This document shows positions 33,617 to 42,816 of a DNA stretch of 64,000 nucleotides, in pieces. The DNA comes from Ruminococcus sp. UNK.MGS-30. GTDB lineage: Bacteria; Bacillota; Clostridia; Oscillospirales; Ruminococcaceae. The notes under the pieces were generated by a model. That model made no database searches. It was not told where the DNA came from and saw nothing but the letters and a program-made list of their open reading frames with translations. The stretch lies in NCBI GenBank assembly GCA_000980705.1, contig LBCK01000004.1, positions 62,001 to 126,000 on the forward strand, in the 5' to 3' direction. A program made the translations under genes and the position numbers. Every line of letters begins with the position of its first letter. Positions within the stretch are counted from its first letter, which is position 1.

Positions 33617-34560
33617 TCGAACAGTCAGAACATATTATTACAGAGGTCAAAAAGGCATTTATGGGAAAGGATGAGATCATCCGGAAAGTTTTGATGACCA
33701 TTTATGCCGGCGGTCATATTCTGCTGGAGGATTGTCCGGGCGTGGGAAAGACTACGCTGGTGCTGGCGTTTGCCAATGCGCTGGGGCTGGACTTTAAGCG
33801 TATCCAGTTTACCACAGATACCACGCCGTCAGACATTACCGGCTTTTCCATGTTCAACCGGGTGAACAATCAGTTCGAGTATCACAGCGGTGCGGTAATG
33901 TGCCATCTGCTGCTGGCAGATGAGATCAACCGTACTTCACCGAAAACCCAGTCGGCGCTTTTGGAGTCCATGGAAGAGAAGAACGTGACCGTAGACGGCG
34001 TGACCCATCCGCTGCCCAGTCCGTTTATCTGCATCGCAACGCAGAATCCTCTGGGCGCATCCGGTACGCATCCGCTGCCGGAATCCCAGCTGGACCGTTT
34101 CATGATACAGCTTTCCATCGGCTATCCGTCCTGTGAGGATCAGATCAAGATTCTGAACGCCAGACGCTATACCAATCCGCTCCATGAGATCAAGCCGGTC
34201 TGCGATGCCAAGAGTCTGATGCAGGTGCAGGACTATCTCTCTGCCATCAAGGTGACAGAGGATATCATGCGCTATGCCATCCGCCTGTGCGAGGAGACTC
34301 GGGTGCATCCCTTTGTGGAACTGGGCATCAGCCCCAGAGGCGTGATCGCACTCATCCGCATGGCAAAGGCAAACGCTCTGGTAGAACAGCGGAACTATGT
34401 AGTTCCGGAGGATGTGCAGAGCGTGTATCTGGATGTCTGCGTTCATCGTCTTGTCCTGCGTCCCCAGGCGCTGATCGAGGGCGTGAACAAGGTGCAGATT
34501 TTGCAGGGAATCCTGGAAAAGGTGAAACCGCCGGTGACCATCGGAGGAAAGCTGTCATGA
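33610..34560 (+). CDS. MoxR-family AAA+ ATPase
   Basis: 316 residues from ATG 33610, inside the end of the LRR gene. Walker A DCPGVGKTTL, Walker B LLADEINRTSPKTQSALLESMEE, sensor I IATQNPLGASGTHPLPESQLDRFM and the MoxR lid (ISPRGVIALIRMAKANALVEQRNYVVPEDVQ) are complete. MoxR proteins act as chaperones that mature or load partners for enzyme complexes, often with VWA or DUF58 proteins. The DUF58 partner overlaps its stop by 4 bases. Confidence 0.93.
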   Translation: MVIEQSEHIITEVKKAFMGKDEIIRKVLMTIYAGGHILLEDCPGVGKTTLVLAFANALGLDFKRIQFTTDTTPSDITGFSMFNRVNNQFEYHSGAVMCHLLLADEINRTSPKTQSALLESMEEKNVTVDGVTHPLPSPFICIATQNPLGASGTHPLPESQLDRFMIQLSIGYPSCEDQIKILNARRYTNPLHEIKPVCDAKSLMQVQDYLSAIKVTEDIMRYAIRLCEETRVHPFVELGISPRGVIALIRMAKANALVEQRNYVVPEDVQSVYLDVCVHRLVLRPQALIEGVNKVQILQGILEKVKPPVTIGGKLS

Positions 34561-35732
34561 TCCGGCACAAGGTGAGCTACTTTTTGTCCATCGCAGTCGT
34601 GCTGGTGCTGTTGTTTTTCTTCCCGAAACCGATTCTTCTGGCAGTGCTGCTCCTGGAGATCGCCCTGCCGCTTCTGGCGCTCGTTCTGCTCCGGATGGAT
34701 ATTGCTGCAATGACCCTTTCGTTACAAGCACCGGTGACAAGCAATGTCAATGCGCCGCTTGCGCTGGATATCACCTATAAGGCAAAGCGTCCGCTGTTTT
34801 CGGTGTCTGCAGTGGAAATGACCCTGGAGATGCAGAACCTGTTGTTTCACACACAGGAGGAACGCTGGCTGCGGATCGGTCTTTCTTCCCGGAAAAGCTC
34901 TCATGTGGAGTTTACGCCGGATATGTGCGGCGAATGGTTTATCCGGGCATCTGGTGTGCAGTGCCTGGACGTCTTTGGGTTCTGTGCCGCCGCAGTACCC
35001 TGCGAGTTGTTCTGCCGTGTCAAGGTGATGCCGGAACAGAATGACATCACCATCATGACCGACCAGGCATCCCGGGCAAAGCCGGAAGTCGGCTCGTTCC
35101 GGGTCTACCAAAAGGGAAACGATACCGCAGAGGTGTTCGAACTGCGGGAGTATCAGGAGGGCGATGAGCTGAAAGCCATCCACTGGAAACTGACCAGCAA
35201 GATGGATCGGCTGATCGTGCGGGAATACAGCGATTCCACCCGGTATGACACCATCGTGCTGTATGACATTGCGCTGAAGGCAAACGGCGAGGATGTGGAC
35301 AAGACATTGCTTTCCACATCCATCGGCGCAGTGGAAAGTCTGAGCCGTGCGCTGGTGCGTGCCGGAATTCCGCATATGGCGGCGTTTGTCTTTCAGAGCC
35401 GCATTATTTCCGCACCCATTGCAGCGGAGGCAGATGCCGCAGAGTTCCTCTACACGCTGCTGTCCTATCCGCTGGCGGAGAACAGCGGCATCGCCTGTCA
35501 GTTTTTCCTGGCAGGGCAGATCCAGCAGAACTATGAGAGCATGGTGTACTTTACCATACACAGCTTTCCCAAGGAACTGGCGCTGATCCCGGCGGATGTG
35601 AACCTGGATGCCGTAGTCGTCACGGACAAGGATGGCGTACCTGTTGTGACACAGCCGGCAAGGGCGAAAGTGCTGGTCGAAGTGCCGGTGACATATCTGC
35701 GGAAAAACCGGAGTTTCCGCATTATACTATAA
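34557..35732 (+). CDS. DUF58-domain membrane protein
   Basis: 391 residues from ATG 34557 overlapping the MoxR stop; GGAGGA lies 6-11 bases in front. Two hydrophobic helices at the N-terminus (about 6-25 and 27-48), then a beta-rich periplasm-type domain, and the DUF58 signature AEVFELREYQEGDELKAIHWKLTSKMDRLIVREY at about residues 190-225. The rest has a VWA-like fold (DTIVLYDIALK). DUF58 proteins are the usual partners of MoxR and of TgpA-like transglutaminases in envelope-linked complexes. The molecular role is not known. Confidence 0.9.
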   Translation: MIRHKVSYFLSIAVVLVLLFFFPKPILLAVLLLEIALPLLALVLLRMDIAAMTLSLQAPVTSNVNAPLALDITYKAKRPLFSVSAVEMTLEMQNLLFHTQEERWLRIGLSSRKSSHVEFTPDMCGEWFIRASGVQCLDVFGFCAAAVPCELFCRVKVMPEQNDITIMTDQASRAKPEVGSFRVYQKGNDTAEVFELREYQEGDELKAIHWKLTSKMDRLIVREYSDSTRYDTIVLYDIALKANGEDVDKTLLSTSIGAVESLSRALVRAGIPHMAAFVFQSRIISAPIAAEADAAEFLYTLLSYPLAENSGIACQFFLAGQIQQNYESMVYFTIHSFPKELALIPADVNLDAVVVTDKDGVPVVTQPARAKVLVEVPVTYLRKNRSFRIIL

Positions 35733-35772
35733 GAATCCATTTCCGGACATTGTGCTGAGGAGGTGTATCCAG

Positions 35773-38079
35773 ATGCAGCTGCATCGAAAACCAAAAAAGA
35801 AACCGGAGACCATGCCAGTTTTTACGGAGCAGCCTCCTGTGTACAATATGATTTTGGAATGTATTTGCGCCGGGCTGTTTTCTGCCGGGTTCTGTGTGTC
35901 ATTCCTGCACTACGGAACGGCAGAGGTACCGCTTTTCTGGGTACTGCTGTGTGCAGCTGCGGCGGTTTTGTGCCATTCGCTGTCCCTCTGGAAACCGTTT
36001 CGCAAAACAGCACTGCTGGTTCCGAACGGGCTGGCACTGCTGGTGCTGCTGATCGGATTCCCGGACTGCAAAAACGGAGCGATCCTTTTTCTCAACAGCG
36101 TGATCTCCAGATGGAACACGGTGAGCCATGATGCAGTCTCGCTTTTGGGCGGCACAGGCACAGCCGGCGTTTTCTCTCTGATCTTTACCATTCTGCTGAT
36201 CGCCGCCTGGGGATATCTCCTGGTGCAGATCAACAAACCAACTGTCAGCTTTTTCGTTCTGCTGGTTCTGACGCTGCCGGCACTGCTCCTGCAATGCTTT
36301 TCCGGCATCGGCGTGGGGCTGTATCTGATCGGCTGGCTCTTACAGCGCATCTGTCACTGTGAGCGTTCTTTCAGCTGGAAAAAGGTGGGATGGTTCGTCA
36401 CAGCGTCTGCGGTGATTCTGAGTGCGGCAGCGGCATCCGGCAGCCGGGAATTCCACACGGTGAATGTGCTGCGTGAGAATGTCCGTGCAGCGATCACACG
36501 GGTGCGTTACGGCGAGGACACACTGCCGAAAGGAGATCTGTCCAAGGCGTACCGGATGAACCGGGGTGATAAAGATCGGCTCATGGTGCGCCAGACTCAG
36601 GCGAAAGACCTGTACCTGCGTGGATTTGTGGGTGCGGATTACGGCAACGGCAAATGGCAGGAACTGAACCGTTCGGACTTCCGGGGAGAAAATGACGGCA
36701 TCGAGTCCTGGTTTGTGGAACATCAGTTTTCACCGTCTCAGCAGTACTGCGAATACGGCACTGCTGGTGGGGAACAGTTCCCGAAAAACCGTGTCTCCGT
36801 CGAAAACAACGGCGCAGACCGACGGTATGTTTACCTGCCCTATTCGGCAGATCAGCCGGACTGTTCCACCCGAGTTCACCGGGATGCGGCGGTGCAGTCT
36901 GCCGGGCTGTTCGGTACAAAGCGGTATGATTTCACGGAATACGCCAACGATTATCCGGGAGAGCTGCTCTATGTGGACGACTGGGCAATGCACCCGGAGA
37001 CAAAGGCAGAAAAGGCGTATCTGGACTGCGAGGCGATCTACCGCAGTTTCGTGTACCAGAATTACCTGGATATCCCGGAAGAACTGCGCTCTGTGATACA
37101 GGAAAAGTTTCATGATCCATCCTATACGGAGACGGATAACACCGTCTACCAGGTGACCCAGTACATCCATGACGTTCTGGAAAACACCTCGTCCTACCAG
37201 ATGGAGCCGGGGCGAACCGATTCCGAAGAGCCGCTGGAAAAGTTTCTGAACGGCGGAACGGGAAACTCTGCCTTTTATGCAACGGCGGCAGTTCTGGCGT
37301 ATCGTTCGTTTGGCATTCCGGCACGGTATGCCGAGGGCTACTACGTTAATGGTACGCTGGTGCGGGACAAGGTCAGCGCACAGCTCACGGCAAAGGATGC
37401 CCACGCCTGGGCAGAAGTCTATATGGACGGCATGGGCTGGATTCCCATTGATGCAACACCGGGGTATTATCACGATGTCTATACCCTGATGCAGATGGTA
37501 CAGCAGCCGCAGAATGTGGAAAAGGTGAAGATCGCCGATGACAGCGAGACACAGACCGGCAATGTGCAGAACAAGAGCAAACGGGATACTTCCGGAGGAA
37601 GTGTCCTGGATACGGTGGAAAATGCGGCAGTGCTACTGTTGGGAATCGCTGCGCTGCTGCTGATTCTGGCGGCTGCGGCAACTGCTGTCCTGGAAGTGCG
37701 CATTACAGTAACGCAGGTTCGCTCTCAGAATCGGTATCAGAAAGCCGATGAGCGAAAAAAACAGGATATTCTCTGCATGATGATCCCGAAAATGCTGCAT
37801 TGCATGGGCGTGGAAATGCACATCGGCTGGCAGGCGGAAACGGCGGAACAGCGGATGAAAGAAAAAATCCCGGAACTGTGTGACGGAGAATACGAGCGTG
37901 TCAACCAGTTGATGGAAAAGTACATCTACGGGGAAACGACGCTTCAGCCCTATGAAGTCCGTGTGCTGACATCGTTTCTGAAAAAGATATCTGACCCAAA
38001 GCGAAAGACGCTCACTCGCCGGGAACGGTTTCAGATCCGGCGTGCAGGGATATTGATGACAGAAGAAAACAATGATTGA
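35773..38079 (+). CDS. TgpA-like membrane protein with transglutaminase fold, catalytic Cys replaced by Ser
   Basis: 768 residues from ATG 35773 with GAGGAGGTG nine bases ahead. Residues about 20-200 hold five or six membrane helices. A soluble transglutaminase-like domain (about 230-580) and a further helix (about 620-640) follow, then a cytoplasmic tail. The core motif reads GGTGNSAFYATAAVLAYRSFGIPARYAEGYY: the nucleophilic Cys of the family aligns with Ser499. His544 (KDAHAWAEVYMDG) and Asp560 (PIDATPGYY) are kept. So the domain is a serine variant or a pseudoenzyme. Last gene of the MoxR/DUF58 run. Confidence 0.88.
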   Translation: MQLHRKPKKKPETMPVFTEQPPVYNMILECICAGLFSAGFCVSFLHYGTAEVPLFWVLLCAAAAVLCHSLSLWKPFRKTALLVPNGLALLVLLIGFPDCKNGAILFLNSVISRWNTVSHDAVSLLGGTGTAGVFSLIFTILLIAAWGYLLVQINKPTVSFFVLLVLTLPALLLQCFSGIGVGLYLIGWLLQRICHCERSFSWKKVGWFVTASAVILSAAAASGSREFHTVNVLRENVRAAITRVRYGEDTLPKGDLSKAYRMNRGDKDRLMVRQTQAKDLYLRGFVGADYGNGKWQELNRSDFRGENDGIESWFVEHQFSPSQQYCEYGTAGGEQFPKNRVSVENNGADRRYVYLPYSADQPDCSTRVHRDAAVQSAGLFGTKRYDFTEYANDYPGELLYVDDWAMHPETKAEKAYLDCEAIYRSFVYQNYLDIPEELRSVIQEKFHDPSYTETDNTVYQVTQYIHDVLENTSSYQMEPGRTDSEEPLEKFLNGGTGNSAFYATAAVLAYRSFGIPARYAEGYYVNGTLVRDKVSAQLTAKDAHAWAEVYMDGMGWIPIDATPGYYHDVYTLMQMVQQPQNVEKVKIADDSETQTGNVQNKSKRDTSGGSVLDTVENAAVLLLGIAALLLILAAAATAVLEVRITVTQVRSQNRYQKADERKKQDILCMMIPKMLHCMGVEMHIGWQAETAEQRMKEKIPELCDGEYERVNQLMEKYIYGETTLQPYEVRVLTSFLKKISDPKRKTLTRRERFQIRRAGILMTEENND

Positions 38080-38105
38080 CAAATGATGATAAATTATGGT
38101 ATACT
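38076..38105 (+). promoter_or_regulatory. Promoter of the GGDEF-REC-HD-GYP gene
   Basis: TTGACA at 38076-38081 (overlapping the TGA of the gene upstream), 18-base spacer, TATACT at 38100-38105. The 144-base leader to 38250 is GC-rich in parts, without a recognised riboswitch. Confidence 0.75.
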
Positions 38106-38249
38106 ATAGGCAGAACCGAACCAAGTCTGCCTGTCGGATTTGCACGGTATTGCTTATGATTTAGGGTATGTGAAGAAATGAAACGGGGTTCGCAGCGGCA
38201 CTTCTTTGCGGTTTGCCTTTTCCATCCGATCTGAAAGGAAGATACAGCA

Positions 38250-40232
38250 GTGGAAATCTTAGAAACATTCAGCACAAACCATGAGACACAGTCCGACTAT
38301 CAGCTGACTTCACAGCAGGCAAAAGAGCAGATGCGCTTTTTCCGGAATGTGTTTACCGTGGTGCGCCTTTTGAAGGGCGAAGATCTGGAAGGTATCCGGG
38401 AAAGTACAGAAGATGCGTCTTTTTGCGAATGCTATGACTATTGGGGCAAGGGACAGCCTTGTGAAAACTGCATTTCCATGCAGACACTGCGGGACAGACA
38501 GCAGCACACGAAACTGGAATTTCTGGGGACAGATATCTACCAGGTCTTTTCCCGTTATGTTGAAGTGGACGGAAAGCCCTGTGTGATGGAACTGATCCGG
38601 AAACTGGACAGCGATTCGCTGATCGGTGCAAGTGAACGGGACAAGCTGATCCGGCAGCTGTCGCAGTATCATGTGGAACTGTACCGGGATGCACTGACCG
38701 GAGCGTATAACCGGCGGTATCTGGAAGACAGATCCAGACAGAAGAAGTTTACCGGCGGCGCTGCCATGATCGACCTGGATGACTTTAAGGTGTACAATGA
38801 CACCTGCGGTCACGATGCCGGGGATATGGTGCTGGAAACGGTGGTCAAGGTGATACGGGAAAGCTCTGACAGCAATGATGTGCTGATCCGCTACGGCGGC
38901 GATGAGTTTGTACTGCTGTCGGCAAATGCGGATGAGCAGGAGTTTTACCGAAAGCTGCACCACATTCGCCATAAGATACACAATGCTCCGGTCCCGGGGT
39001 ATTCCGGTATCCACCTTTCGGTCAGCATCGGCGGCGTGTACTGCGAAAATACCCTGCTGGATGAGGCAATACACCGTGCGGATGTTTTGATGTACCAGGC
39101 GAAGAACAAGAAAAATGCAGTGATTATCTCTGAGGCAGATTCTGTTGCGGACAAGGAAAGCAAGCAGGAAATTCTGATCGTGGACGATTCGGAGATGAAC
39201 CGTGCGATTCTGGCAGAAATGCTGGGAGACTCGTATATCATTCATGAGGCAGTCAACGGCGAAGAGGCACTGCATCTGCTGGAGCGGCAGGGGACAAGCA
39301 TTTCCCTGGTGCTGCTGGATATCATCATGCCTGTGATGGACGGCTTTGAACTGCTGCATCATATGGCAGAAAACCATTGGATCGACGATATTCCGGTCAT
39401 TATGATCTCCAGCGAGGATTCTTCCTCCTCCGTGAAAAAAGCTTATGAAATGGGCGTTTCAGACTATATCAGCCGTCCGTTTGATGCGAGAGTTGTCTAC
39501 CGCCGTGTGTTCAACACCATCAAGCTCTACGCCAAACAGCGGCGTTTGATCTCCATGATAAGCGAACAGGTACGGGAGAAAGACAAAAACAACAGCATGA
39601 TGGTCAGCATTCTCAGCCAGATCGTAGAGTTCCGGAACGGAGAAAGCGGCAGCCATGTCATCCACATCAAGCGCCTTGCAGAACTGCTGCTGGATCAGCT
39701 GGAACGGAAAGACACAAAGTACGAGATCACAAGTGCAGATCAGATGCTGATTCCGCTGGCGGCTGCGCTGCATGATATCGGCAAGATCGGCATTGACGAG
39801 AAGATTCTGAACAAGCCGGGACGGCTGACCAAGGAAGAGTTTGAGATCATGAAAACCCACACAGTAATTGGCGCCAATATGCTGGAGAGCCTGGCGATCT
39901 ACCAGAGCGAGCCGCTGGTTCGTGTGGCGCATGACATATGCCGGTGGCATCACGAACGATTCGACGGAAAGGGATACCCGGACGGGCTTGTGGGCGATGA
40001 GATCCCCATTTCGGCACAGGTGGTTTCGCTGGCAGACGTATATGATGCACTGGTGAGCGAACGGGTATATAAAAAGGCGTTTTCCCATGAGAGAGCCATT
40101 CAGATGATTCTGAACGGGGAATGCGGTGCGTTTAACCCGGTTCTGCTGGAGTGCCTTCTGGAGATACAGGACACGCTGAAACGGGAATTGGTGGAACAGA
40201 GCAAGAACGCCTATGAATACGCTGCGTTGTGA
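38250..40232 (+). CDS. GGDEF - receiver - HD-GYP c-di-GMP enzyme
   Basis: 660 residues from GTG 38250 (AAAGGAAG 8-15 bases upstream). The N-terminal region (about 1-140) carries four Cys in CEC-x9-CENC (residues 59-74), which may bind a metal or sense redox. GGDEF domain at about 145-295 with YGGDEF at 215-220, intact, but no RxxD inhibitory site just in front. Receiver at about 307-425 with Asp357 in LVLLDIIMPVMDG. HD-GYP domain at about 455-650 with HD at 508-509 and HHERFDGKGYPDG at 567-579. It can in principle both make and break c-di-GMP, controlled by phosphorylation of Asp357. Confidence 0.92.
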   Translation: MEILETFSTNHETQSDYQLTSQQAKEQMRFFRNVFTVVRLLKGEDLEGIRESTEDASFCECYDYWGKGQPCENCISMQTLRDRQQHTKLEFLGTDIYQVFSRYVEVDGKPCVMELIRKLDSDSLIGASERDKLIRQLSQYHVELYRDALTGAYNRRYLEDRSRQKKFTGGAAMIDLDDFKVYNDTCGHDAGDMVLETVVKVIRESSDSNDVLIRYGGDEFVLLSANADEQEFYRKLHHIRHKIHNAPVPGYSGIHLSVSIGGVYCENTLLDEAIHRADVLMYQAKNKKNAVIISEADSVADKESKQEILIVDDSEMNRAILAEMLGDSYIIHEAVNGEEALHLLERQGTSISLVLLDIIMPVMDGFELLHHMAENHWIDDIPVIMISSEDSSSSVKKAYEMGVSDYISRPFDARVVYRRVFNTIKLYAKQRRLISMISEQVREKDKNNSMMVSILSQIVEFRNGESGSHVIHIKRLAELLLDQLERKDTKYEITSADQMLIPLAAALHDIGKIGIDEKILNKPGRLTKEEFEIMKTHTVIGANMLESLAIYQSEPLVRVAHDICRWHHERFDGKGYPDGLVGDEIPISAQVVSLADVYDALVSERVYKKAFSHERAIQMILNGECGAFNPVLLECLLEIQDTLKRELVEQSKNAYEYAAL

Positions 40233-40252
40233 AATCGAGGGAATGGAATCAT

Positions 40253-40606
40253 ATGACAATACAGGAATGTTATACAAAGATGGGTGCAGATTATGCGCCT
40301 GTGTTACAGCGGCTGGGCAGCGAACGGATCGTGACGAAGTTCGCCCTGCGCTTTTTGGAGGACAAGACGTTTTCCGGTCTTTGTGATGCGCTGGATGCGC
40401 ACGATGCCGAAGAGGCGTTTCGCATGGCGCACACGCTGAAAGGCATTTGCCTCAATCTGGGGTTTGAACCGCTGCGGCAGGCAAGCTCGGAACTGACCGA
40501 GGAACTGCGTGGGCGAGACCTTTCGGTGGACTACGCAGACGCTTTCCAGGCAGTGAAAACCCGGTATCAGCAGACGGTGTCTGCGATTCGTGGCATTGCC
40601 GGATAA
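40253..40606 (+). CDS. Hpt phosphotransfer protein
   Basis: 117 residues from ATG 40253 (a GTG at 40229 is an alternative). The four-helix Hpt signature FRMAHTLKGICLNLGFEPLRQASSELTEEL has the phospho-accepting His60. It lies 20 bases behind the c-di-GMP gene and before a strong terminator. Such proteins carry phosphate between a hybrid kinase receiver and a second receiver. The only hybrid kinase in the window is 28328-30010 and the adjacent receiver is in 38250-40232. Confidence 0.88.
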   Translation: MTIQECYTKMGADYAPVLQRLGSERIVTKFALRFLEDKTFSGLCDALDAHDAEEAFRMAHTLKGICLNLGFEPLRQASSELTEELRGRDLSVDYADAFQAVKTRYQQTVSAIRGIAG

Positions 40607-40619
40607 TTTTTGGAAAATG

Positions 40620-40664
40620 AAAAAGCATACAGTATTTCCGGGAACGGATACTGTATGCTTTTTT
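40620..40664. terminator. Bidirectional terminator
   Basis: AAAAAGCATACAGTAT (40620-40635) pairs with ATACTGTATGCTTTTTT (40648-40664). It separates the converging Hpt and tag genes. Confidence 0.92.
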
Positions 40665-40669
40665 GCATT

Positions 40670-41215
40670 TTAAGAATGCCTGTACAGATCGCAGCCTGCA
40701 TCGTGGGAATACAGGATGCCAACCGCCTGTAAATACGCATAGATGATGGTACTGCCGACAAATTTCATGCCACGCTTTTGCAGGTCGGTGGAAATGGCAT
40801 CGGACAGGGGACTTGTGGCTTTTCCGGTTTCGTAAAAGATCCTGCCCTGTGTGAACTGGCACAGATAGTCATAAAAACTGCCAAATTCGGCGGAAATGGC
40901 AAGGAAGATCGCCGCATTCCGGACGCTTGCCTGGATCTTGCGCCTGTTTCGCACAATGCCCTTGTCCGCAGCCAAAACACTGCACTTTTCCGCTGTATAG
41001 GCGGCGATTTTTTCTGCCTGGAAATCATCGAACGCCTTTCGGAAATTTTCCCGTTTGTTTAGGATACACTCCCAGGAAAGCCCTGCCTGGAATGATTCCA
41101 GGAGCAGCATCTCAAACAGATAGGCGTCGTCTGTCCGCAGAACACCCCATTCCCTGTCGTGATAGGCGATGTACTTCGGGTTGTTTGGATTGCACCATTT
41201 GCAGCGGTTGGGCAT
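40670..41215 (-). CDS. tag: DNA-3-methyladenine glycosylase I
   Basis: 181 residues, normal for Tag. It opens RCKWCNPNNPKYIAYHDREWG with the Cys and His zinc ligands, and ends with SHDAGC for the other pair. The segment LFEMLLLESFQAGLSWECILNKRENFRKAF is the helix-hairpin-helix base-binding core. It removes 3-methyladenine from alkylated DNA. GGAGGA lies 7 bases in front. It follows the dockerin gene by 37 bases with no terminator between, so read-through from that promoter is likely. Confidence 0.93.
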   Translation of the reverse strand: MPNRCKWCNPNNPKYIAYHDREWGVLRTDDAYLFEMLLLESFQAGLSWECILNKRENFRKAFDDFQAEKIAAYTAEKCSVLAADKGIVRNRRKIQASVRNAAIFLAISAEFGSFYDYLCQFTQGRIFYETGKATSPLSDAISTDLQKRGMKFVGSTIIYAYLQAVGILYSHDAGCDLYRHS

Positions 41216-41252
41216 GAGAAATCCTCCTTTTTGTCAGAGACAGAGCAGGCAT

Positions 41253-42677
41253 TTATGATTCCAGAGAAAGGTAGTACTCATACAGCGGAATCGCCTGGTG
41301 AATGGCGAATGTGGTGTGGAAACGATGTGTCTCCAGGTCGGACTTGATTTTTGCAATTTCTGTATTGAGATAGCCGGGATGTTCCTTTTCCTCTTCATAG
41401 AAAGTGACATGGTCGCCCTCGCTGTTCTCGTCCGCCTGCACTGCGATTTCCAGGTTGCAGTCGTTTTTCTCGTTGTAGTCGTAGACAGACCGGGATGCAC
41501 CGGTCTGTACCTCTGCCACCAGCTTTTCCACGGCAGCAGCACTGTCACGGTATGCCATGAGAATGGTCTCGTTGGCAATCTGGGTGATAGAGTCGTATAC
41601 GTTATGTGTTTCGCCGGCATCATCTGTGTAGTCATAGCGGACGATCCAGAACGGCAGGCAGTAGGAGACGGACAAGTCCTTCGATTCGGCGTACTGCTGT
41701 GCAGTTTCGATGAACTTTACCTGCTGATACCGTGCGGCGTCATTGTTTTTCCAGTTATATTCGGAATTTGTCCAGACCTCCACATCGTAGGATACGCCAG
41801 CCAGCCGGGCATCATACTCCACCATGCTGTTATACTCTGCCACCCGGTCGAATACCCGATAGATGGCGGTCTGATAGCTGTCCTCATACAGCCAGGTGTT
41901 TTCTCCGGTCAACAGGTAGACCTTCATATTTCTGGCGTAGGCGTTCTTGACAAAGGTTTCCACCATATCCACGCTGTTTACCAGTTTGTTTGCACCGATG
42001 GAGTAGTAGATCTCGGTGACGTCGTAGAACTCCATGGCATCCAAAAACTTGTTCTGTGTGTCGGCGTCGTCATCAATACCGTAGAGTGCCGCCTTTTTGC
42101 CTTTCCAGTACCAGGTGGCGCAGTTCATGCTCGTCTCTTCTGTGATGGGATAAACATCCGCTGTGCTGGAATTGTACAGGTATTTTGTGTCACCGGTCAG
42201 CCCCAGCGTTTCATTGCTTACCAGATAAAACCGGTCAATGGAGTAGTCCAGGGGACGTTCCATTTGGGTTTCAATGGTACTCTTCAGATTGCCGGAGATC
42301 TGATAGTTGTATTCCGATCTGGAGATATAGCCGTTTTTCACTGCATCTGCATAGGGCATTCCCACCAGCTGTTCCAGTGGATTCTGCGGTGCAGGTGCGG
42401 TCAGCAGCTGCCGCATCCGGCAAAGGTCAAGACCATCCAGTCTGCTGTCTGCATTGCAGTCGCCTGCCTGCCCGTCAGCAAGTGTGACATCCGGGACTTG
42501 CAGCAGCCACTTCTGCATCAGAACAATATCTGCGGCGTTCAGTTGTCCGTCCCCGTTGACATCTCCGGTGATCCGGGAATCCTCTGGGGCATCTGTTTCT
42601 GCGGCATACAGTGCCGGCTGCGGCAGCGCTGCCGCCAGGAACAGGCATGACAGCAGAGCAGCAAGTGTTTTCTTCAT
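41253..42677 (-). CDS. Secreted protein with N-terminal dockerin and predicted barrel domain
   Basis: 474 residues from ATG 42675-42677; an ATG 9 bases upstream overlaps the ribosome site GGAAGG. A signal peptide (KKTLAALLSCLFLAAALPQPALYA) is followed by a type I dockerin at about 33-92: DVNGDGQLNAADIVLMQKWLL and DCNADSRLDGLDLCRMRQLL. The remainder (about 95-474) has alternating strands and helices with charged strand ends (VTEIYYSIG, MKVYLLTGENTWL, AGVSYDVEVW, LSVSYCLPFWI, ETILMAYRDS), suggestive of a TIM barrel such as a glycosidase. The family was not recognised. Probably attaches to a cellulosome-like scaffold outside the cell. Confidence 0.82.
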   Translation of the reverse strand: MKKTLAALLSCLFLAAALPQPALYAAETDAPEDSRITGDVNGDGQLNAADIVLMQKWLLQVPDVTLADGQAGDCNADSRLDGLDLCRMRQLLTAPAPQNPLEQLVGMPYADAVKNGYISRSEYNYQISGNLKSTIETQMERPLDYSIDRFYLVSNETLGLTGDTKYLYNSSTADVYPITEETSMNCATWYWKGKKAALYGIDDDADTQNKFLDAMEFYDVTEIYYSIGANKLVNSVDMVETFVKNAYARNMKVYLLTGENTWLYEDSYQTAIYRVFDRVAEYNSMVEYDARLAGVSYDVEVWTNSEYNWKNNDAARYQQVKFIETAQQYAESKDLSVSYCLPFWIVRYDYTDDAGETHNVYDSITQIANETILMAYRDSAAAVEKLVAEVQTGASRSVYDYNEKNDCNLEIAVQADENSEGDHVTFYEEEKEHPGYLNTEIAKIKSDLETHRFHTTFAIHQAIPLYEYYLSLES

Positions 42678-42706
42678 ATGGTTCATCCTTCCGTTGTCTT
42701 TTGCTC

Positions 42707-42736
42707 ATTATACCATGTTTTGTACGGAAAAGTCAA
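42707..42736 (-). promoter_or_regulatory. Promoter of the dockerin-tag pair
   Basis: Minus-strand TTGACT (complement 42731-42736), 18-base spacer, TATAAT (complement 42707-42712). Confidence 0.75.
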
Positions 42737-42816
42737 CAAAACCGACGGAATTTCATGCGATTTTGGCAGATACAGGATTCCGCTGAAAAAAGTTTTGGAA
42801 AGTATCAAATTTTCTC

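Noticed and set aside
38106..38249. c-di-GMP riboswitch in the leader of the GGDEF gene
   Set aside because: The conserved GEMM core and tetraloop/receptor could not be found.
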